A DNA stretch of 64,000 nt. Origin: Paracoccaceae bacterium (GTDB lineage Bacteria; Pseudomonadota; Alphaproteobacteria; Rhodobacterales; Rhodobacteraceae). Shown one piece after another: positions 16,715 to 25,546 of the stretch. How positions within the stretch are numbered: the first letter of the stretch is position 1; each line of letters begins with the position of its first letter. Below the pieces are notes generated by a model. The model saw nothing but the letters and a program-made list of their open reading frames with translations, made no database searches and was not told where the DNA came from. The DNA is taken from positions 27,103-91,102 of the forward strand of contig JANZZL010000120.1 of the NCBI GenBank assembly GCA_026419405.1. Reading direction: 5' to 3'. The position numbers were made by a program, and so were the translations under genes.

Positions 16715-17488
16715 ATGAGCCTCAGGGGCAAGACCGCCGTCATCACCGGATCGACCTCGGGAATCGGACTCGGCATCGCCGAGGAACTCGCCCGCGCCGG
16801 GGTGGACGTGGTGCTGAACTCGTTCACCGACAGGCCGGAGGACCACGCGCTCGCCGAGGAGATCGCGCGCCGGCACGGGGTGAGGGCCCGCTACATCCGG
16901 GCCGACATGTCGCAGGGCGAGGACTGCCGCCGGCTGATCGCCGAGGCCGGCGCCTGCGACATCCTCGTCAACAACGCCGGCATCCAGCATGTCGCGCCGA
17001 TCGAGGACTTCCCGCCGGAGAAGTGGGACGCGATCCTGGCCATCAACCTCGGCTCGGCCTTCCACACCATCGCCGCGGCGCTGCCGATGATGCGCCGGGC
17101 GGGCTGGGGCCGGGTGGTCAACATCGCCTCGGCGCACGGGCTGACCGCCTCGCCCTACAAGTCGGCCTATGTCGCCGCCAAGCACGGCCTCGTGGGTCTG
17201 ACGAAGACCGTCGCGCTCGAGGCGGCGGGGCAGGGGATCACCTGCAACGCGATCTGCCCCGGCTACGTGCTCACCCCGCTGGTCGAGGCGCAGATCCCCG
17301 ACCAGATGAAGGCGCACGGGATGGACCGCGAGACGGTGATCCGCGAGGTGATGCTGGCGCGCCAGCCCTCGAAGCAGTTCGCCACGACCGAGCAGATCGG
17401 GGGAACGGTGGCCTTCCTCTGCTCGCCCGCGGCCGACCAGATCACCGGCACCACGATCAGCGTGGACGGCGGCTGGACGGCGCTCTGA
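16715..17488 (+). CDS. bdhA: D-3-hydroxybutyrate dehydrogenase
   Basis: A 257-residue short-chain dehydrogenase oxidising D-3-hydroxybutyrate to acetoacetate with NAD, the exit step of polyhydroxybutyrate breakdown. Seen: TGSTSGIG cofactor motif (11-18), NNAG (86-89), catalytic Ser139, Tyr152 and Lys156, and the strongly family-specific C-terminal half (TPLVEAQIPDQMKAHG, RQPSKQFAT, TISVDGGW). The start at 16715 is fixed by the canonical N-terminus and a GGAACCGCAGG ribosome region. It is followed after 63 bases by a patatin, a pairing seen in other alphaproteobacteria. Confidence 0.94.
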   Translation: MSLRGKTAVITGSTSGIGLGIAEELARAGVDVVLNSFTDRPEDHALAEEIARRHGVRARYIRADMSQGEDCRRLIAEAGACDILVNNAGIQHVAPIEDFPPEKWDAILAINLGSAFHTIAAALPMMRRAGWGRVVNIASAHGLTASPYKSAYVAAKHGLVGLTKTVALEAAGQGITCNAICPGYVLTPLVEAQIPDQMKAHGMDRETVIREVMLARQPSKQFATTEQIGGTVAFLCSPAADQITGTTISVDGGWTAL

Positions 17489-17551
17489 GAGCGGGCGGCG
17501 CGGCCGCAGGCGGCGCGGGGGAGGCGGCGCGGGGGAGACGGAAGGGAAGCG

Positions 17552-18592
17552 ATGGCCGGGCCCGTCAGGATCAATCTCGCCCTCCAGGGCGGCGGGGCGC
17601 ACGGCGCCTTTACCTGGGGCGTGCTCGACCGGCTGCTCGAGGAGACCTCGATCGAGATCGCCGGCGTCTCGGGCACCTCGGCCGGGGCGCTGAACGGCGC
17701 GGCGCTGAAGGCCGGAATGGTCCGCGGCGGGCGCGCGGCCGCGCGCGAGACGCTCGACTGGCTCTGGGCCCAGGTCGGCGCGGTGCAGGACATGCGCCTG
17801 GCCGCCTGGATGGCCTCGCTCGGGCCGGCGCCCGGCCTCGCGGCGCGGCTCATCGAGACCTTCGCGCCGCTCTCGGTGCTCGACGCGCTGATGCGGCTCT
17901 TCAGCCCCTACGACAGCGGGCCCTTCTACGTGAACCCGCTCGAGCGGATCGTGCGGCGCTTCCGCTACGACCTCGTCTGCGACCGCCGGGGTCCGGCGCT
18001 CTTCGTCTCGGCGACGAACGTCCGCACGGGCAAGATCCGCGTCTTCAAGGGCGAGGAGGTGACGCCCGAGGCGCTGCTCGCCTCGGCCTGCCTGCCGACG
18101 CTGTTCCGCGCCGTGGAGGTCGAGGACCCCAGGACGGGTGCCGTCGAGGCCTACTGGGACGGCGGCTACACCGGCAACCCCGCGCTGTTCCCGCTGTTCG
18201 ACCCCGCGCTTCCCGACGACATCGTGATCGTGGCCATCAACCCGCTGCGGCGCGAGGCGGTGCCGCGCACGGCGCGCGAGATCCAGAACCGGATCAACGA
18301 GATCGGCTTCAACTCGTCGCTCCTGCGCGAACTCAGGGCGATCAACTTCGTCAAGGAGCTGATCGCCGGGGGCAAGGTGGCGCGAGGCGCGATGAAGGAC
18401 GTGCTGATCCACGTGATCGCCGACGACGCGCTGATGAACCAGCTGTCGGTGGCCACCAAGCTGCTGCCCTCGCCGATCCTGCTCGGCCAGCTCAAGGCGG
18501 CGGGGCGGGCGGCGGCCGAGCGGTTCCTCGCCACGGACGCCGGATCGCTCGGCCGGCAGGCCACGGTGGACCTCCCGGCGCTGTTCGGCTGA
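17552..18592 (+). CDS. Patatin-like phospholipase family protein
   Basis: A 346-residue serine acyl hydrolase. The oxyanion glycine motif GGGAHG (13-18), nucleophile elbow GTSAG with Ser43, and DGG with Asp203 form the complete catalytic dyad, so it should be active. No signal peptide is visible. It lies downstream of bdhA in the same orientation with GGAAGCG before the ATG. Because of that neighbour it may act on lipid or polyhydroxybutyrate-granule-associated esters; the substrate is an inference. Confidence 0.88.
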   Translation: MAGPVRINLALQGGGAHGAFTWGVLDRLLEETSIEIAGVSGTSAGALNGAALKAGMVRGGRAAARETLDWLWAQVGAVQDMRLAAWMASLGPAPGLAARLIETFAPLSVLDALMRLFSPYDSGPFYVNPLERIVRRFRYDLVCDRRGPALFVSATNVRTGKIRVFKGEEVTPEALLASACLPTLFRAVEVEDPRTGAVEAYWDGGYTGNPALFPLFDPALPDDIVIVAINPLRREAVPRTAREIQNRINEIGFNSSLLRELRAINFVKELIAGGKVARGAMKDVLIHVIADDALMNQLSVATKLLPSPILLGQLKAAGRAAAERFLATDAGSLGRQATVDLPALFG

Positions 18593-18650
18593 GGTCTGCT
18601 GTGCCGCCGGTCGGCCCGGGCCGGGCCGCTCCGGGGCACCCGGCCCGGAC

Positions 18651-18878
18651 CTAGTCTCCGGTGATGATCTCGCCGCCGCCACCTCCGGTGTCGTCGTCGC
18701 CGTTCGACATGGCCAGGCCGATCAGGATCAGCGCCAGGATCGGCACGAGGATCCCGGCGCGCGAACCCGCGGCGGTCTGGGTTTCGATCTCTTCTTCCAT
18801 GACGGGCTCGGCCATGCCCCCCGCGAAGGCGGGGTTGATCAGCACGGCGGAGAGCACGAGCGCGGCAAGGGTACGCAT
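18651..18878 (-). CDS. Small secreted or membrane-anchored acidic protein, function unknown
   Basis: A 75-residue protein with a signal peptide (MRTLAALVLSAVLINPAFA), an acidic stretch EPVMEEEIET, a hydrophobic helix GILVPILALILIGLAM (about 43-58) and a C-terminal DDD-Gly5 tail. Similar small proteins with a VPLLALVLI helix and an Asp/Gly tail are common in Rhodobacteraceae, without known function. The start at 18878 is supported by GGAG eight bases upstream and the signal peptide; a longer frame to 19442 is only an open extension antisense-free of any domain. Confidence 0.75.
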   Translation of the reverse strand: MRTLAALVLSAVLINPAFAGGMAEPVMEEEIETQTAAGSRAGILVPILALILIGLAMSNGDDDTGGGGGEIITGD

Positions 18879-18994
18879 CGATCGGTCTCCGACTGGGCGT
18901 CCGGTGTCCCTCCGGACCGGGACCACGTTACCCCGCGCGCAGCGCGAAGCAACGCCGCGGCCGCATACTCGGCGCCTGGCGTGCCCGTGGCGCC

Positions 18995-19756
18995 TCACTC
19001 GGCGGCGTGTCGGGCCATCGCCTCGGCGGCGGCCTTGGCCTCCTTCGCGGTCGGGTAGACGAGGCCGGCGGAGGTGATGAGCTTGGCCGCGTCCTCCACG
19101 CTCATGTCGAGCTCCACGATCTCCGACTTCGGCACGTAGAGCAGGAAGCCCGAGGTCGGGTTCGGGGTCGTCGGGACGAAGACGCTGTAGAGCGGATCGT
19201 CCGGCGGGCCGCGGCGCGCGATCTCGCCCTTCGCCGCGGTCGAGATGAAGCCGATGCCCCAGATGCCGCGGCGCGGATACTCGATCAGGCAGGCCTTCTC
19301 GAACGAGCTTTCCGACTTGGCGAAGACCGTCTCGGCGATCTGCTTGAGCCCGTTGTAGATCGAGCGCACGACCGGCATCCGGTCCACGATGTGCTCGGTC
19401 CAGCGGATGAACGACCGCCCGATCAGGCCCTTGGCGATCCATCCGGCAAGCACCGTGAACACGAGGAACACCAGCACGCCCATGCCGCGGATGTTGAGGT
19501 GCACCCAGTCGGGATCGGCGGGGTTCTCGTTGCCGAGCAGCCGGTTCAGCAGGACCTGCGGCTGGTAGGCGGCGGGCACGAGCGGCAGGACCCAGCCGTC
19601 GATCCAGCCGACGACGGTCCAGATCAGCCAGATGGTGAGCCCGATGGGCAGGACGACGACGAGACCGGTGAGGAAGTTGCCGCGCAGCCGCGCCAGCGGC
19701 CGCGCCCGGCGTTTCTCAGGCTGGCCCGGCTCCTGGCCGGGGAGGTGTTCGGTCAT
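18995..19756 (-). CDS. DUF502 domain-containing membrane protein
   Basis: A 253-residue inner-membrane protein. Two transmembrane helices are visible (about 30-50, LTGLVVVLPIGLTIWLIWTVV, and about 90-110, MGVLVFLVFTVLAGWIA), followed by the family core SIYNGLKQIAETVF, VPTTPNPTSGF and a C-terminal MSVEDAAKLITSAGL segment. Family function is unknown. I chose the ATG at 19756 (MTEHLPG); an ATG at 19783 adds nine residues and neither has a strong ribosome site. Confidence 0.85.
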   Translation of the reverse strand: MTEHLPGQEPGQPEKRRARPLARLRGNFLTGLVVVLPIGLTIWLIWTVVGWIDGWVLPLVPAAYQPQVLLNRLLGNENPADPDWVHLNIRGMGVLVFLVFTVLAGWIAKGLIGRSFIRWTEHIVDRMPVVRSIYNGLKQIAETVFAKSESSFEKACLIEYPRRGIWGIGFISTAAKGEIARRGPPDDPLYSVFVPTTPNPTSGFLLYVPKSEIVELDMSVEDAAKLITSAGLVYPTAKEAKAAAEAMARHAAE

Positions 19757-19823
19757 GGCCCGTGATCCGCACTGACTGTGCACATCTAGGCAGAGCCGCG
19801 CCGTCGCACAATCCGCCCCGGCC

Positions 19824-20738
19824 TCAGGCGCGCGAGATTTCCCGCGCGATCGCCGCCGCGAGGCGGGCGTTGTTCAGCACGAGGGCGGTGTTGGCCTCGA
19901 CCGAGCGCCCCCCGGTCAGCTCGGCGATGCGGGAGAGCAGGAACGGCGTGACGCGCTTGGCCGCGATGCCCTGCGCCTCGGCCTCGGCCTGGGCCCGGGC
20001 GATCACCGGGGCGAGGTCGGCCGCCGGGATCTCGTCCGCCGCGGGGATCGGGTTGGCGACGAGCTGGCCGCCGGGCAGGCCGAGACGCGCCCGCATGACG
20101 TGGGCGGCGGCGATGCCCTCGGGGCTGTCCATGCGCAGCGGCGCGGGCAGGCCCGAGTCGCGCGACCAGAAGGCGGGGAAGGCGTCCTGCCCCACGGCGA
20201 TCACCGGAACGCCGAGCGTCTCGAGCACCTCGAGCGTCTTCGGCAGGTCGAGGATCGCCTTGGCGCCGGCCGAGACGACGGTGACCGGCGTCTGCGCGAG
20301 CTCCTGCAGGTCGGCCGAGATGTCGAAGCTGGTCTCGGCGCCGCGGTGCACGCCGCCGATCCCGCCGGTGGCGAAGACGGCGATCCCGGCGAGACGGGCG
20401 CAGATCATCGTCGCGGCAACCGTGGTGGCGCCGGTCCGGCCGGTGACGAGGCACTGGGCCAGGTCGGCGCGGCTGAGCTTGGCCACGTCGGGTGTCTCGG
20501 CCAGGGCGCGGGTCTCCGCCTCGGTCAGCCCGATGCGGATGCGCCCGCCGATCACGGCGACGGTGGCCGGCACGGCGCCGGCCGCGCGCACCTCGGCCTC
20601 GACCGCGCGGGCGAGCGCGAGATTCCGCGGGTAGGGGAAGCCGTGGCTGATGATGGTGGATTCGAGGGCCACCAGCGGCCGGCCCGCCGCGCGCGCCGCG
20701 GCGACCTCGGGCGAGAAGGCGAGGGGGGCGTCGATCAT
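19824..20738 (-). CDS. psuG: Pseudouridine-5'-phosphate glycosidase
   Basis: A 304-residue enzyme cleaving pseudouridine 5'-phosphate to uracil and ribose 5-phosphate, the second step in pseudouridine salvage. Family signatures seen: ALESTIISHGFPYP (substrate loop with the catalytic Glu), TGATTVAATM, FATGGIGGVHRGAE, SAGAKAILDLPKTLE, and VANPIP. Length is normal. The start ATG overlaps the psuK stop by four bases, and GGGAGTGAG precedes it, so it is translationally coupled to the kinase. Confidence 0.95.
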   Translation of the reverse strand: MIDAPLAFSPEVAAARAAGRPLVALESTIISHGFPYPRNLALARAVEAEVRAAGAVPATVAVIGGRIRIGLTEAETRALAETPDVAKLSRADLAQCLVTGRTGATTVAATMICARLAGIAVFATGGIGGVHRGAETSFDISADLQELAQTPVTVVSAGAKAILDLPKTLEVLETLGVPVIAVGQDAFPAFWSRDSGLPAPLRMDSPEGIAAAHVMRARLGLPGGQLVANPIPAADEIPAADLAPVIARAQAEAEAQGIAAKRVTPFLLSRIAELTGGRSVEANTALVLNNARLAAAIAREISRA

Positions 20739-21625
20739 GCGCTCACTCCCGAGACGTGGTCGGCGGCGGCCGCAAGCGCGGCGGCGAGCGCCTCGGCCCG
20801 GCCCGCGCCGCGCCGCTCGGCCGCGATGTGGGCCGCCAGGAAGGCATCGCCCGCCCCGGTGACGCGGGCGACCGCCACCTCGGGGGGAAGTGCCGCCAGC
20901 ACCCCCTCGCCATCCGCAAGCGCCGCGGCGCGGCCGCCGTCGGTGACGAGCACGCGCGCCACGCCGCGGGCGCGCAGGGCCGCCGCCGCCTCGGGCGCCG
21001 CCGGAGGCCTGTCGCCGAGGAGCAGGCCGGCCTCCTCGAGGTTGACGTAGAGCGTCGCGCGCGGGTGTCCGAGGAGCGGCCGCAGCCGCTCGGCCTTGCC
21101 GGGCGAGGCGGGGGCCAGGCGCAGGTCGGCCGCGGCGAAGAGGGGCGAGGCGGCGATCTCCGCCAGGAGCGCGGCGGTCAGGTTGCCGTCGAGCGCGACC
21201 GGGCCGGCCCAGGGCGCCTCGGCCGAGGCGAGCGTGCCGTCCTCGAGCGGGGCGAGGATCCGGGCCCCGGCCGCCTCGAGGGTGCGGGCGTCGGCGATCG
21301 CCGCGACCAGCCCGTTCGCGCCCTCGACGGCGAGGTAGCGGTCGGTCGGCATCTCGGGGGGCCGGTGGACATGCGCGGTGACCAGGCCGAGCCGGTCGCA
21401 GGCGGCGACGAGCTCGTCGCCCTCCGCGTCGCGGCCGATCGCGGTCAGCAGGGCCGGCGTGAAGCCGAGCCGGCGCAGCGTCGCGGCGATGTTCATCGCC
21501 ACGCCGCCGGGCTGGCGGGTGATGCGGCCCGGAACGTCGGCGCCGAGGCGCATGCGGTCCGGGCTGCGGCCTATGAGGTCCCACAGGACGGAGCCGATGC
21601 AGAGGATGTCGGGGCGCGCGGCCAT
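20735..21625 (-). CDS. psuK: PfkB family carbohydrate kinase, probable pseudouridine kinase
   Basis: A 296-residue ribokinase-fold kinase. N-terminal CIGSVLWDLIG and GGVAMNIAATLRRLG match the substrate lid of pseudouridine kinases, and GAGDAFLA (257-264, catalytic Asp260) is the PfkB anion hole and base. Coupling to psuG assigns the substrate as pseudouridine rather than ribose or fructose. The start is the ATG at 21625; a longer open frame to 21868 has a low-complexity extension and was rejected. It probably salvages uracil from RNA turnover. Confidence 0.88.
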   Translation of the reverse strand: MAARPDILCIGSVLWDLIGRSPDRMRLGADVPGRITRQPGGVAMNIAATLRRLGFTPALLTAIGRDAEGDELVAACDRLGLVTAHVHRPPEMPTDRYLAVEGANGLVAAIADARTLEAAGARILAPLEDGTLASAEAPWAGPVALDGNLTAALLAEIAASPLFAAADLRLAPASPGKAERLRPLLGHPRATLYVNLEEAGLLLGDRPPAAPEAAAALRARGVARVLVTDGGRAAALADGEGVLAALPPEVAVARVTGAGDAFLAAHIAAERRGAGRAEALAAALAAAADHVSGVSA

Positions 21626-21889
21626 GGCGCTTCTTGGCGTCTCGGCGCGGGCGCCGCAAGGGCCGCAAGGGGGCCGCGCGGTCGCCTCGGACCGTCGGCG
21701 CCCGCAGCCCCGCTCAGCCCGCGCTTCCGCCCGGCCCGGGATGTTCCGGGGCACGGCCACCGGTGACGCCGGGAAATTGGACCCGCAGGCAATTCTGGGT
21801 TGAACCCTGCCGAGAATGGTGCACCCATGGTCGAGCCGGGGTGCCGGGTCCGGCGGCCACCGGAACATCGCTCATGGAGACGGCAAGCC

Positions 21890-22246
21890 ATGCCCAAGGG
21901 CTACTGGGTCGTGCTTTCGGAGGTGATCGACGGCGTCCGGTTCATGCAGCGCGTCGAGGCGGGTCTCGATGCGCTCGAGCGCACGGGCGGACGGCTTCTC
22001 GTGCGGACCGAGGCCGAGGTGAGGGCAGGGGCCCCGAAGCGGCGCGTGGCGATCGTGGAGTTCGAGAGCCTGGCCGAGGCCCGGCAGCGGTTCGAGGATC
22101 CGGCCTACCAGGCGGCGCTGCGGATCTTCGACGGCATCGTCGACTACGATTTCCTGATCGCCGAGGGCGCCCCCGAGGAGCCGCTCGCGGCCGGGCGCAC
22201 GGTGTCCCCCTCCTGGGGGGTTGCGCGGCCCCCCGAAACCGGCTAG
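21890..22246 (+). CDS. DUF1330 domain-containing protein
   Basis: A 118-residue protein of the dimeric alpha/beta-barrel DUF1330 family. Seen: KGYWVVLSEVID at the start, RLLVRTE, VAIVEFESLAEARQRFEDPAYQAAL, the family hallmark. Members bind small ligands or act as minor oxygenase/isomerase-fold proteins; this one has no assigned role. The start is the ATG at 21890; an in-frame ATG at 21800 would add 30 residues unlike the family. It lies between psuK (divergent) and rpsB (same strand). Confidence 0.8.
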   Translation: MPKGYWVVLSEVIDGVRFMQRVEAGLDALERTGGRLLVRTEAEVRAGAPKRRVAIVEFESLAEARQRFEDPAYQAALRIFDGIVDYDFLIAEGAPEEPLAAGRTVSPSWGVARPPETG

Positions 22247-22373
22247 ACGCGCGCCACTTCACAGGCGGATGCGGGCCGAGCGGGGGAGAAATCCCCGCCG
22301 GTCCGCCGGTTGTCCCGGAGCCGATCCGGGGTAAGGGCATCCGCCGAGGCGCGAAACCGGAAAGGACAAAGGC

Positions 22374-23141
22374 ATGGCGCTCCCCGAGTTCACCCTGCGC
22401 CAGCTCCTCGAAGCTGGCGTGCACTTCGGCCACCAGACCCAGCGTTGGAACCCGCGCATGGCGCCGTACATCTACGGCGAGCGCAACGGCATCCACATCA
22501 TCGACCTGACCCAGACGGTCCCGATGCTCGATGCCGCGCTGCACGTGATCCGCGAGACCGTGGCCAAGGGCGGCCGCATCCTCTTCGTCGGCACCAAGCG
22601 GCAGGCCCAGAAGCCGATCGCCGAGGCCGCCGAGAAGTGCGCGCAGTACTACATGAACCACCGCTGGCTGGGCGGCACGCTGACCAACTGGAAGACGGTG
22701 AGCCAGTCGATCCAGCGCCTGAAGCAGATCGACGAGACGCTGGCGCACGGCGCCGAGGGCCTCACCAAGAAGGAGCGCCTCGGGATGGAGCGCGAGCAGC
22801 AGAAGCTGCAGGCCTCGCTCGGCGGCATCCGCGAGATGGGCGGGCTGCCGGATCTGCTGTTCGTCATCGACGTCAACAAGGAGGATCTGGCGATCCTCGA
22901 GGCGAAGAAGCTCGGCATCCCGGTCGTGGCGGTGGTCGATACCAACTGCTCGCCCGAGGGGGTGGACTACGTGATCCCCGGCAACGACGACGCGGCGCGC
23001 GCCATCGCCCTCTACTGCGACCTCGCGGCCCGCGCCGCGCTCGACGGCATGTCGGCGCAGCTCGGCGCTGCCGGCGTGGACATCGGCGCGCTCGAGGAGG
23101 CGCCGGTCGAGGAGGGCGTCGGCGAGGACGCCGAGGCCTGA
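22374..23141 (+). CDS. rpsB: 30S ribosomal protein S2
   Basis: A 255-residue core ribosomal protein. Characteristic segments are [62 protein letters not shown] and [11 protein letters not shown] short acidic C-terminal tail ([15 protein letters not shown]) is typical of alphaproteobacteria. GGAAAGGACAAAGGC precedes the ATG. It forms an operon with tsf 75 bases downstream. Confidence 0.98.
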   Translation: MALPEFTLRQLLEAGVHFGHQTQRWNPRMAPYIYGERNGIHIIDLTQTVPMLDAALHVIRETVAKGGRILFVGTKRQAQKPIAEAAEKCAQYYMNHRWLGGTLTNWKTVSQSIQRLKQIDETLAHGAEGLTKKERLGMEREQQKLQASLGGIREMGGLPDLLFVIDVNKEDLAILEAKKLGIPVVAVVDTNCSPEGVDYVIPGNDDAARAIALYCDLAARAALDGMSAQLGAAGVDIGALEEAPVEEGVGEDAEA

Positions 23142-23216
23142 CCGGCCGCCGTCATCCCACCGATTCCGGGCGGGGCTATCCCCGCCCGCAACCGATCTTC
23201 CGCAAGGAGAGAGTTC

Positions 23217-24086
23217 ATGACGATCACCGCGAGCATGGTGAAGGAGCTGCGCGAGATGACCGGCGCCGGCATGATGGATGCCAAGAAGGCGCTGACCGAG
23301 ACCGGGGGCGACATGCAGGCCGCGGTCGACTGGCTGCGGACCAAGGGGCTCGCCAAGGCCGCCAAGAAGTCGGGCCGCACGGCCGCCGAGGGGCTCGTCG
23401 GCGTCGCCGTCCGGGGCGGCACGGGGGTTGCCGTCGAGGTGAACTCCGAGACCGACTTCGTCGCCCGCAACCCGGACTTCCAGGCCATGGTGCGCGCCAT
23501 CGCCGAGGCCGCGCTTGGCGTGCACGACCTCGAGGCGCTGAAGGCCGCCCGGATCGGCGACAAGACGGTCGAGGAGACGCTGACCGAGGCGATCGCCCGG
23601 ATCGGCGAGAACATGACCCTGCGCCGCATGGCCCGCATCGAGGGCGAGACGGTCGTTGCCTACGTGCACAACGCCGCGGCCGAGGGCATGGGCAAGATCG
23701 GGGTGCTGGTGGCGCTGAAGGGCGGCGAGGCGATCGGCAGGCAGGTGGCGATGCATGTCGCCGCCGCGAGCCCGGCTGCGCTCTCGGCCGCCGACCTCGA
23801 TCCCGCCGTGGTCGAGAAGGAGCGGCAGATCCAGATCGAGATCGCGCGCGAATCCGGCAAGCCGGAGGCGGTCATCGAGAAGATGATCGAAGGCCGCATG
23901 AAGAAGTTCGCCGCCGAGGTCACGCTGCTCGGCCAGGCCTTCGTGGTGAACCCCGATCTGACGGTCGCCGAGGCGGCCCGGCAGGCGGGCGCCGAGATCA
24001 CCGGCTTCGTCCGCCTCGCGGTCGGCGAGGGGATCGAGAAGAAGCAGGAGGACTTCGCCGCCGAGGTGGCCAAGCTCGCCACCTGA
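23217..24086 (+). CDS. tsf: Translation elongation factor Ts
   Basis: A 289-residue guanine-nucleotide exchange factor for EF-Tu. Seen: [21 protein letters not shown] at the N-terminal UBA-like domain (split here: [20 protein letters not shown]), SETDFVARN, and the C-terminal QAFVVNPD. Length is standard. An AAGGAGAGAG ribosome site precedes the ATG. Second gene of the rpsB-tsf operon, followed by a perfect 10-base hairpin. Confidence 0.98.
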   Translation: MTITASMVKELREMTGAGMMDAKKALTETGGDMQAAVDWLRTKGLAKAAKKSGRTAAEGLVGVAVRGGTGVAVEVNSETDFVARNPDFQAMVRAIAEAALGVHDLEALKAARIGDKTVEETLTEAIARIGENMTLRRMARIEGETVVAYVHNAAAEGMGKIGVLVALKGGEAIGRQVAMHVAAASPAALSAADLDPAVVEKERQIQIEIARESGKPEAVIEKMIEGRMKKFAAEVTLLGQAFVVNPDLTVAEAARQAGAEITGFVRLAVGEGIEKKQEDFAAEVAKLAT

Positions 24087-24106
24087 GCGCCGCGCGAGAC
24101 GGCAGC

Positions 24107-24132
24107 GGAGCGGCCCGGGGAAGGGCCGCTCC
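24107..24132 (+). terminator. Hairpin after tsf, probable transcription end
   Basis: GGAGCGGCCC (24107-24116) and GGGCCGCTCC (24123-24132) form a perfect 10-base stem with a GGGGAA loop, 20 bases after the tsf stop. There is no T run, so it may stop RNA decay or work with Rho. In the remaining 24133-24394 spacer, between the ends of tsf and the convergent luxR gene, I see only GC-rich sequence and no gene. Confidence 0.5.
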
Positions 24133-24394
24133 GGCCCCGAAAGCGCCGCCTCCGGGGATGAACAGGGACGCTTCGGGGTGCCGGCCGGGGCGGTGAGAAT
24201 GCGCCGCTCCGGCCAGCGTCCGGTTTCCCGGAATCGGCCCGTCTTGCCTGAAATTGCAAGCCGTTGCGGGCCGCTGTTCCATGGCCAATGCCACCACTCA
24301 CGGAACGCGGCCAGTCTCGCACTTTACCCTGCGTAAGGGAAGTCAGGTTCTCCCGACCCGCCCTGGTGGTAAGGGTTCCGGACCGCTTTCGGCC

Positions 24395-25147
24395 TCATTG
24401 CGGGACGACGAAGATCTGGTTCTGGAACGAGGCCTTGAGCACGGCCTGCGCGGTGGTCTCCACGTCGAGCGCCTCGCGCGCAAGCCGCAGGTGCTTCTCG
24501 ACCGTGGCCGGCGTCAGCCCCATGATCGTCGCGATGTCCTGCGTGGTCTTGCCGTCGCCGACCCATTCCAGCGCCTCGCGCTGGCGCTCGGTGAGCGGTC
24601 GGCGCAACCCGCGATAGGGAAGGGTGGTGATCTTCAGGTGGGCGACGTTGGCCATCTGGAGGAGGAGGCGGCCGTGGCGTTCCCAGATCGCATCGGCCGC
24701 ATCCTGGTCGATGTCGGCGCGCGCGGTGAGCGCCAGCCCGCCCTTGGCCCGCGGCGAGGTCGCGGGGAAGCTGATGGCGATGCCGGCCGTCACGCCCATG
24801 CGCTGGTTGAACTCGGCCACCATCCTTTCCCGCGGCGTCAGATGCTCGCTGTTCTCGCGGATCCGGCGCCAGGAGCAGGCGCCGACGTTCTCGGCTGCCC
24901 AGCGCACCATCGGCGCATCGGCATAGAGCCGGTCGCCGATGAACCGGTCGGTATAGGCGCGGTCGTGGTTCGTCAGGATCAGCAGGTCCTCGGGGTCGCC
25001 GAAGGAATTGGCCGTGCGGAACCGGGTGAACCCGTAGAGCAGCCGGTCGAAGCCGTAGTCGCCCATGACGCGGGTCAGCTCGCCCCAGACAACCTCGATC
25101 GTTCCGGCGCTGGTGACTCGTTCGAGAAAGTCGACGATGTCGGTCAT
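24395..25147 (-). CDS. LuxR family transcriptional regulator (autoinducer-binding domain, LuxR solo)
   Basis: A 250-residue regulator with an N-terminal acyl-homoserine-lactone-binding-type domain (about 10-165) and a C-terminal GerE helix-turn-helix (about 184-240; LTERQREALEWVGDGKTTQDIA, GLTPATVEKHLRLA). No luxI synthase gene is in the window. The ligand pocket is only partly conserved: DAP and a Trp (ACSW) are present, but the usual WxxxY cluster is altered (NHDRAYTDRF). It may therefore sense a different ligand. Two 17-base direct repeats lie 124-164 bases upstream of its start. Confidence 0.87.
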   Translation of the reverse strand: MTDIVDFLERVTSAGTIEVVWGELTRVMGDYGFDRLLYGFTRFRTANSFGDPEDLLILTNHDRAYTDRFIGDRLYADAPMVRWAAENVGACSWRRIRENSEHLTPRERMVAEFNQRMGVTAGIAISFPATSPRAKGGLALTARADIDQDAADAIWERHGRLLLQMANVAHLKITTLPYRGLRRPLTERQREALEWVGDGKTTQDIATIMGLTPATVEKHLRLAREALDVETTAQAVLKASFQNQIFVVPQ

Positions 25148-25546
25148 CGCAGTCGCTCCAGGTCAGAGCGGCGCCGGCTTCGCCCGCCGGACGCCCTCGG
25201 TGCTGTTCGCACCACAGCCGGAGCGGGCCGGTTCGGCATGCTCTGGTAGGCCTCAATGGCGCAAGGATACCGCTAACGTCAAGTGGACCGATGGCGCTGA
25301 CGTCAAGCGGACGCGCCGGCGATGGCGCGGCGGCGACAGGCGAGACCGGCTGCGCCTTGCCGGTCCGCGCCCGCACGCCGATCCGGATTCTGAAGAGGTT
25401 CGCGCAACGCTCTGGAAACGCGAGAGGATCCTGACGTGCTCCTCGAGGTCTCCGGCCGGCGGAAACGCCCTCCCGGGTCAGTCCAGGATTTACATAATAT
25501 GTCTTATCCGCGTTTGACGTGCGGTGCCGCGGGGTCGCCCCGGATC
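25148..25546. other. Gene-free spacer upstream of the LuxR solo
   Basis: A 399-base spacer between phoB and the LuxR gene, both on the minus strand. It contains two direct repeats (25271-25311) and an unusually AT-rich patch at 25489-25511 with the dyad ACATA-A-TATGT (25493-25503). I find no open frame with a ribosome site and no tRNA. Confidence 0.6.
25271..25311. repeat. Two 17-base direct repeats, candidate regulator sites
   Basis: CGCTAACGTCAAGTGGA (25271-25287) and CGCTGACGTCAAGCGGA (25295-25311) agree at 15 of 17 bases with a 24-base period. They lie upstream of the minus-strand luxR-type gene and read TTGACGT on that strand. Spacing of just over two helical turns suits a pair of binding sites. 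Confidence 0.5.

Noticed and set aside
19757..21625. A single 614-residue fusion of psuG with upstream sequence
   Set aside because: The open frame upstream of 20738 is a shadow of psuK, which is in another frame with full PfkB motifs and a 4-base overlap.
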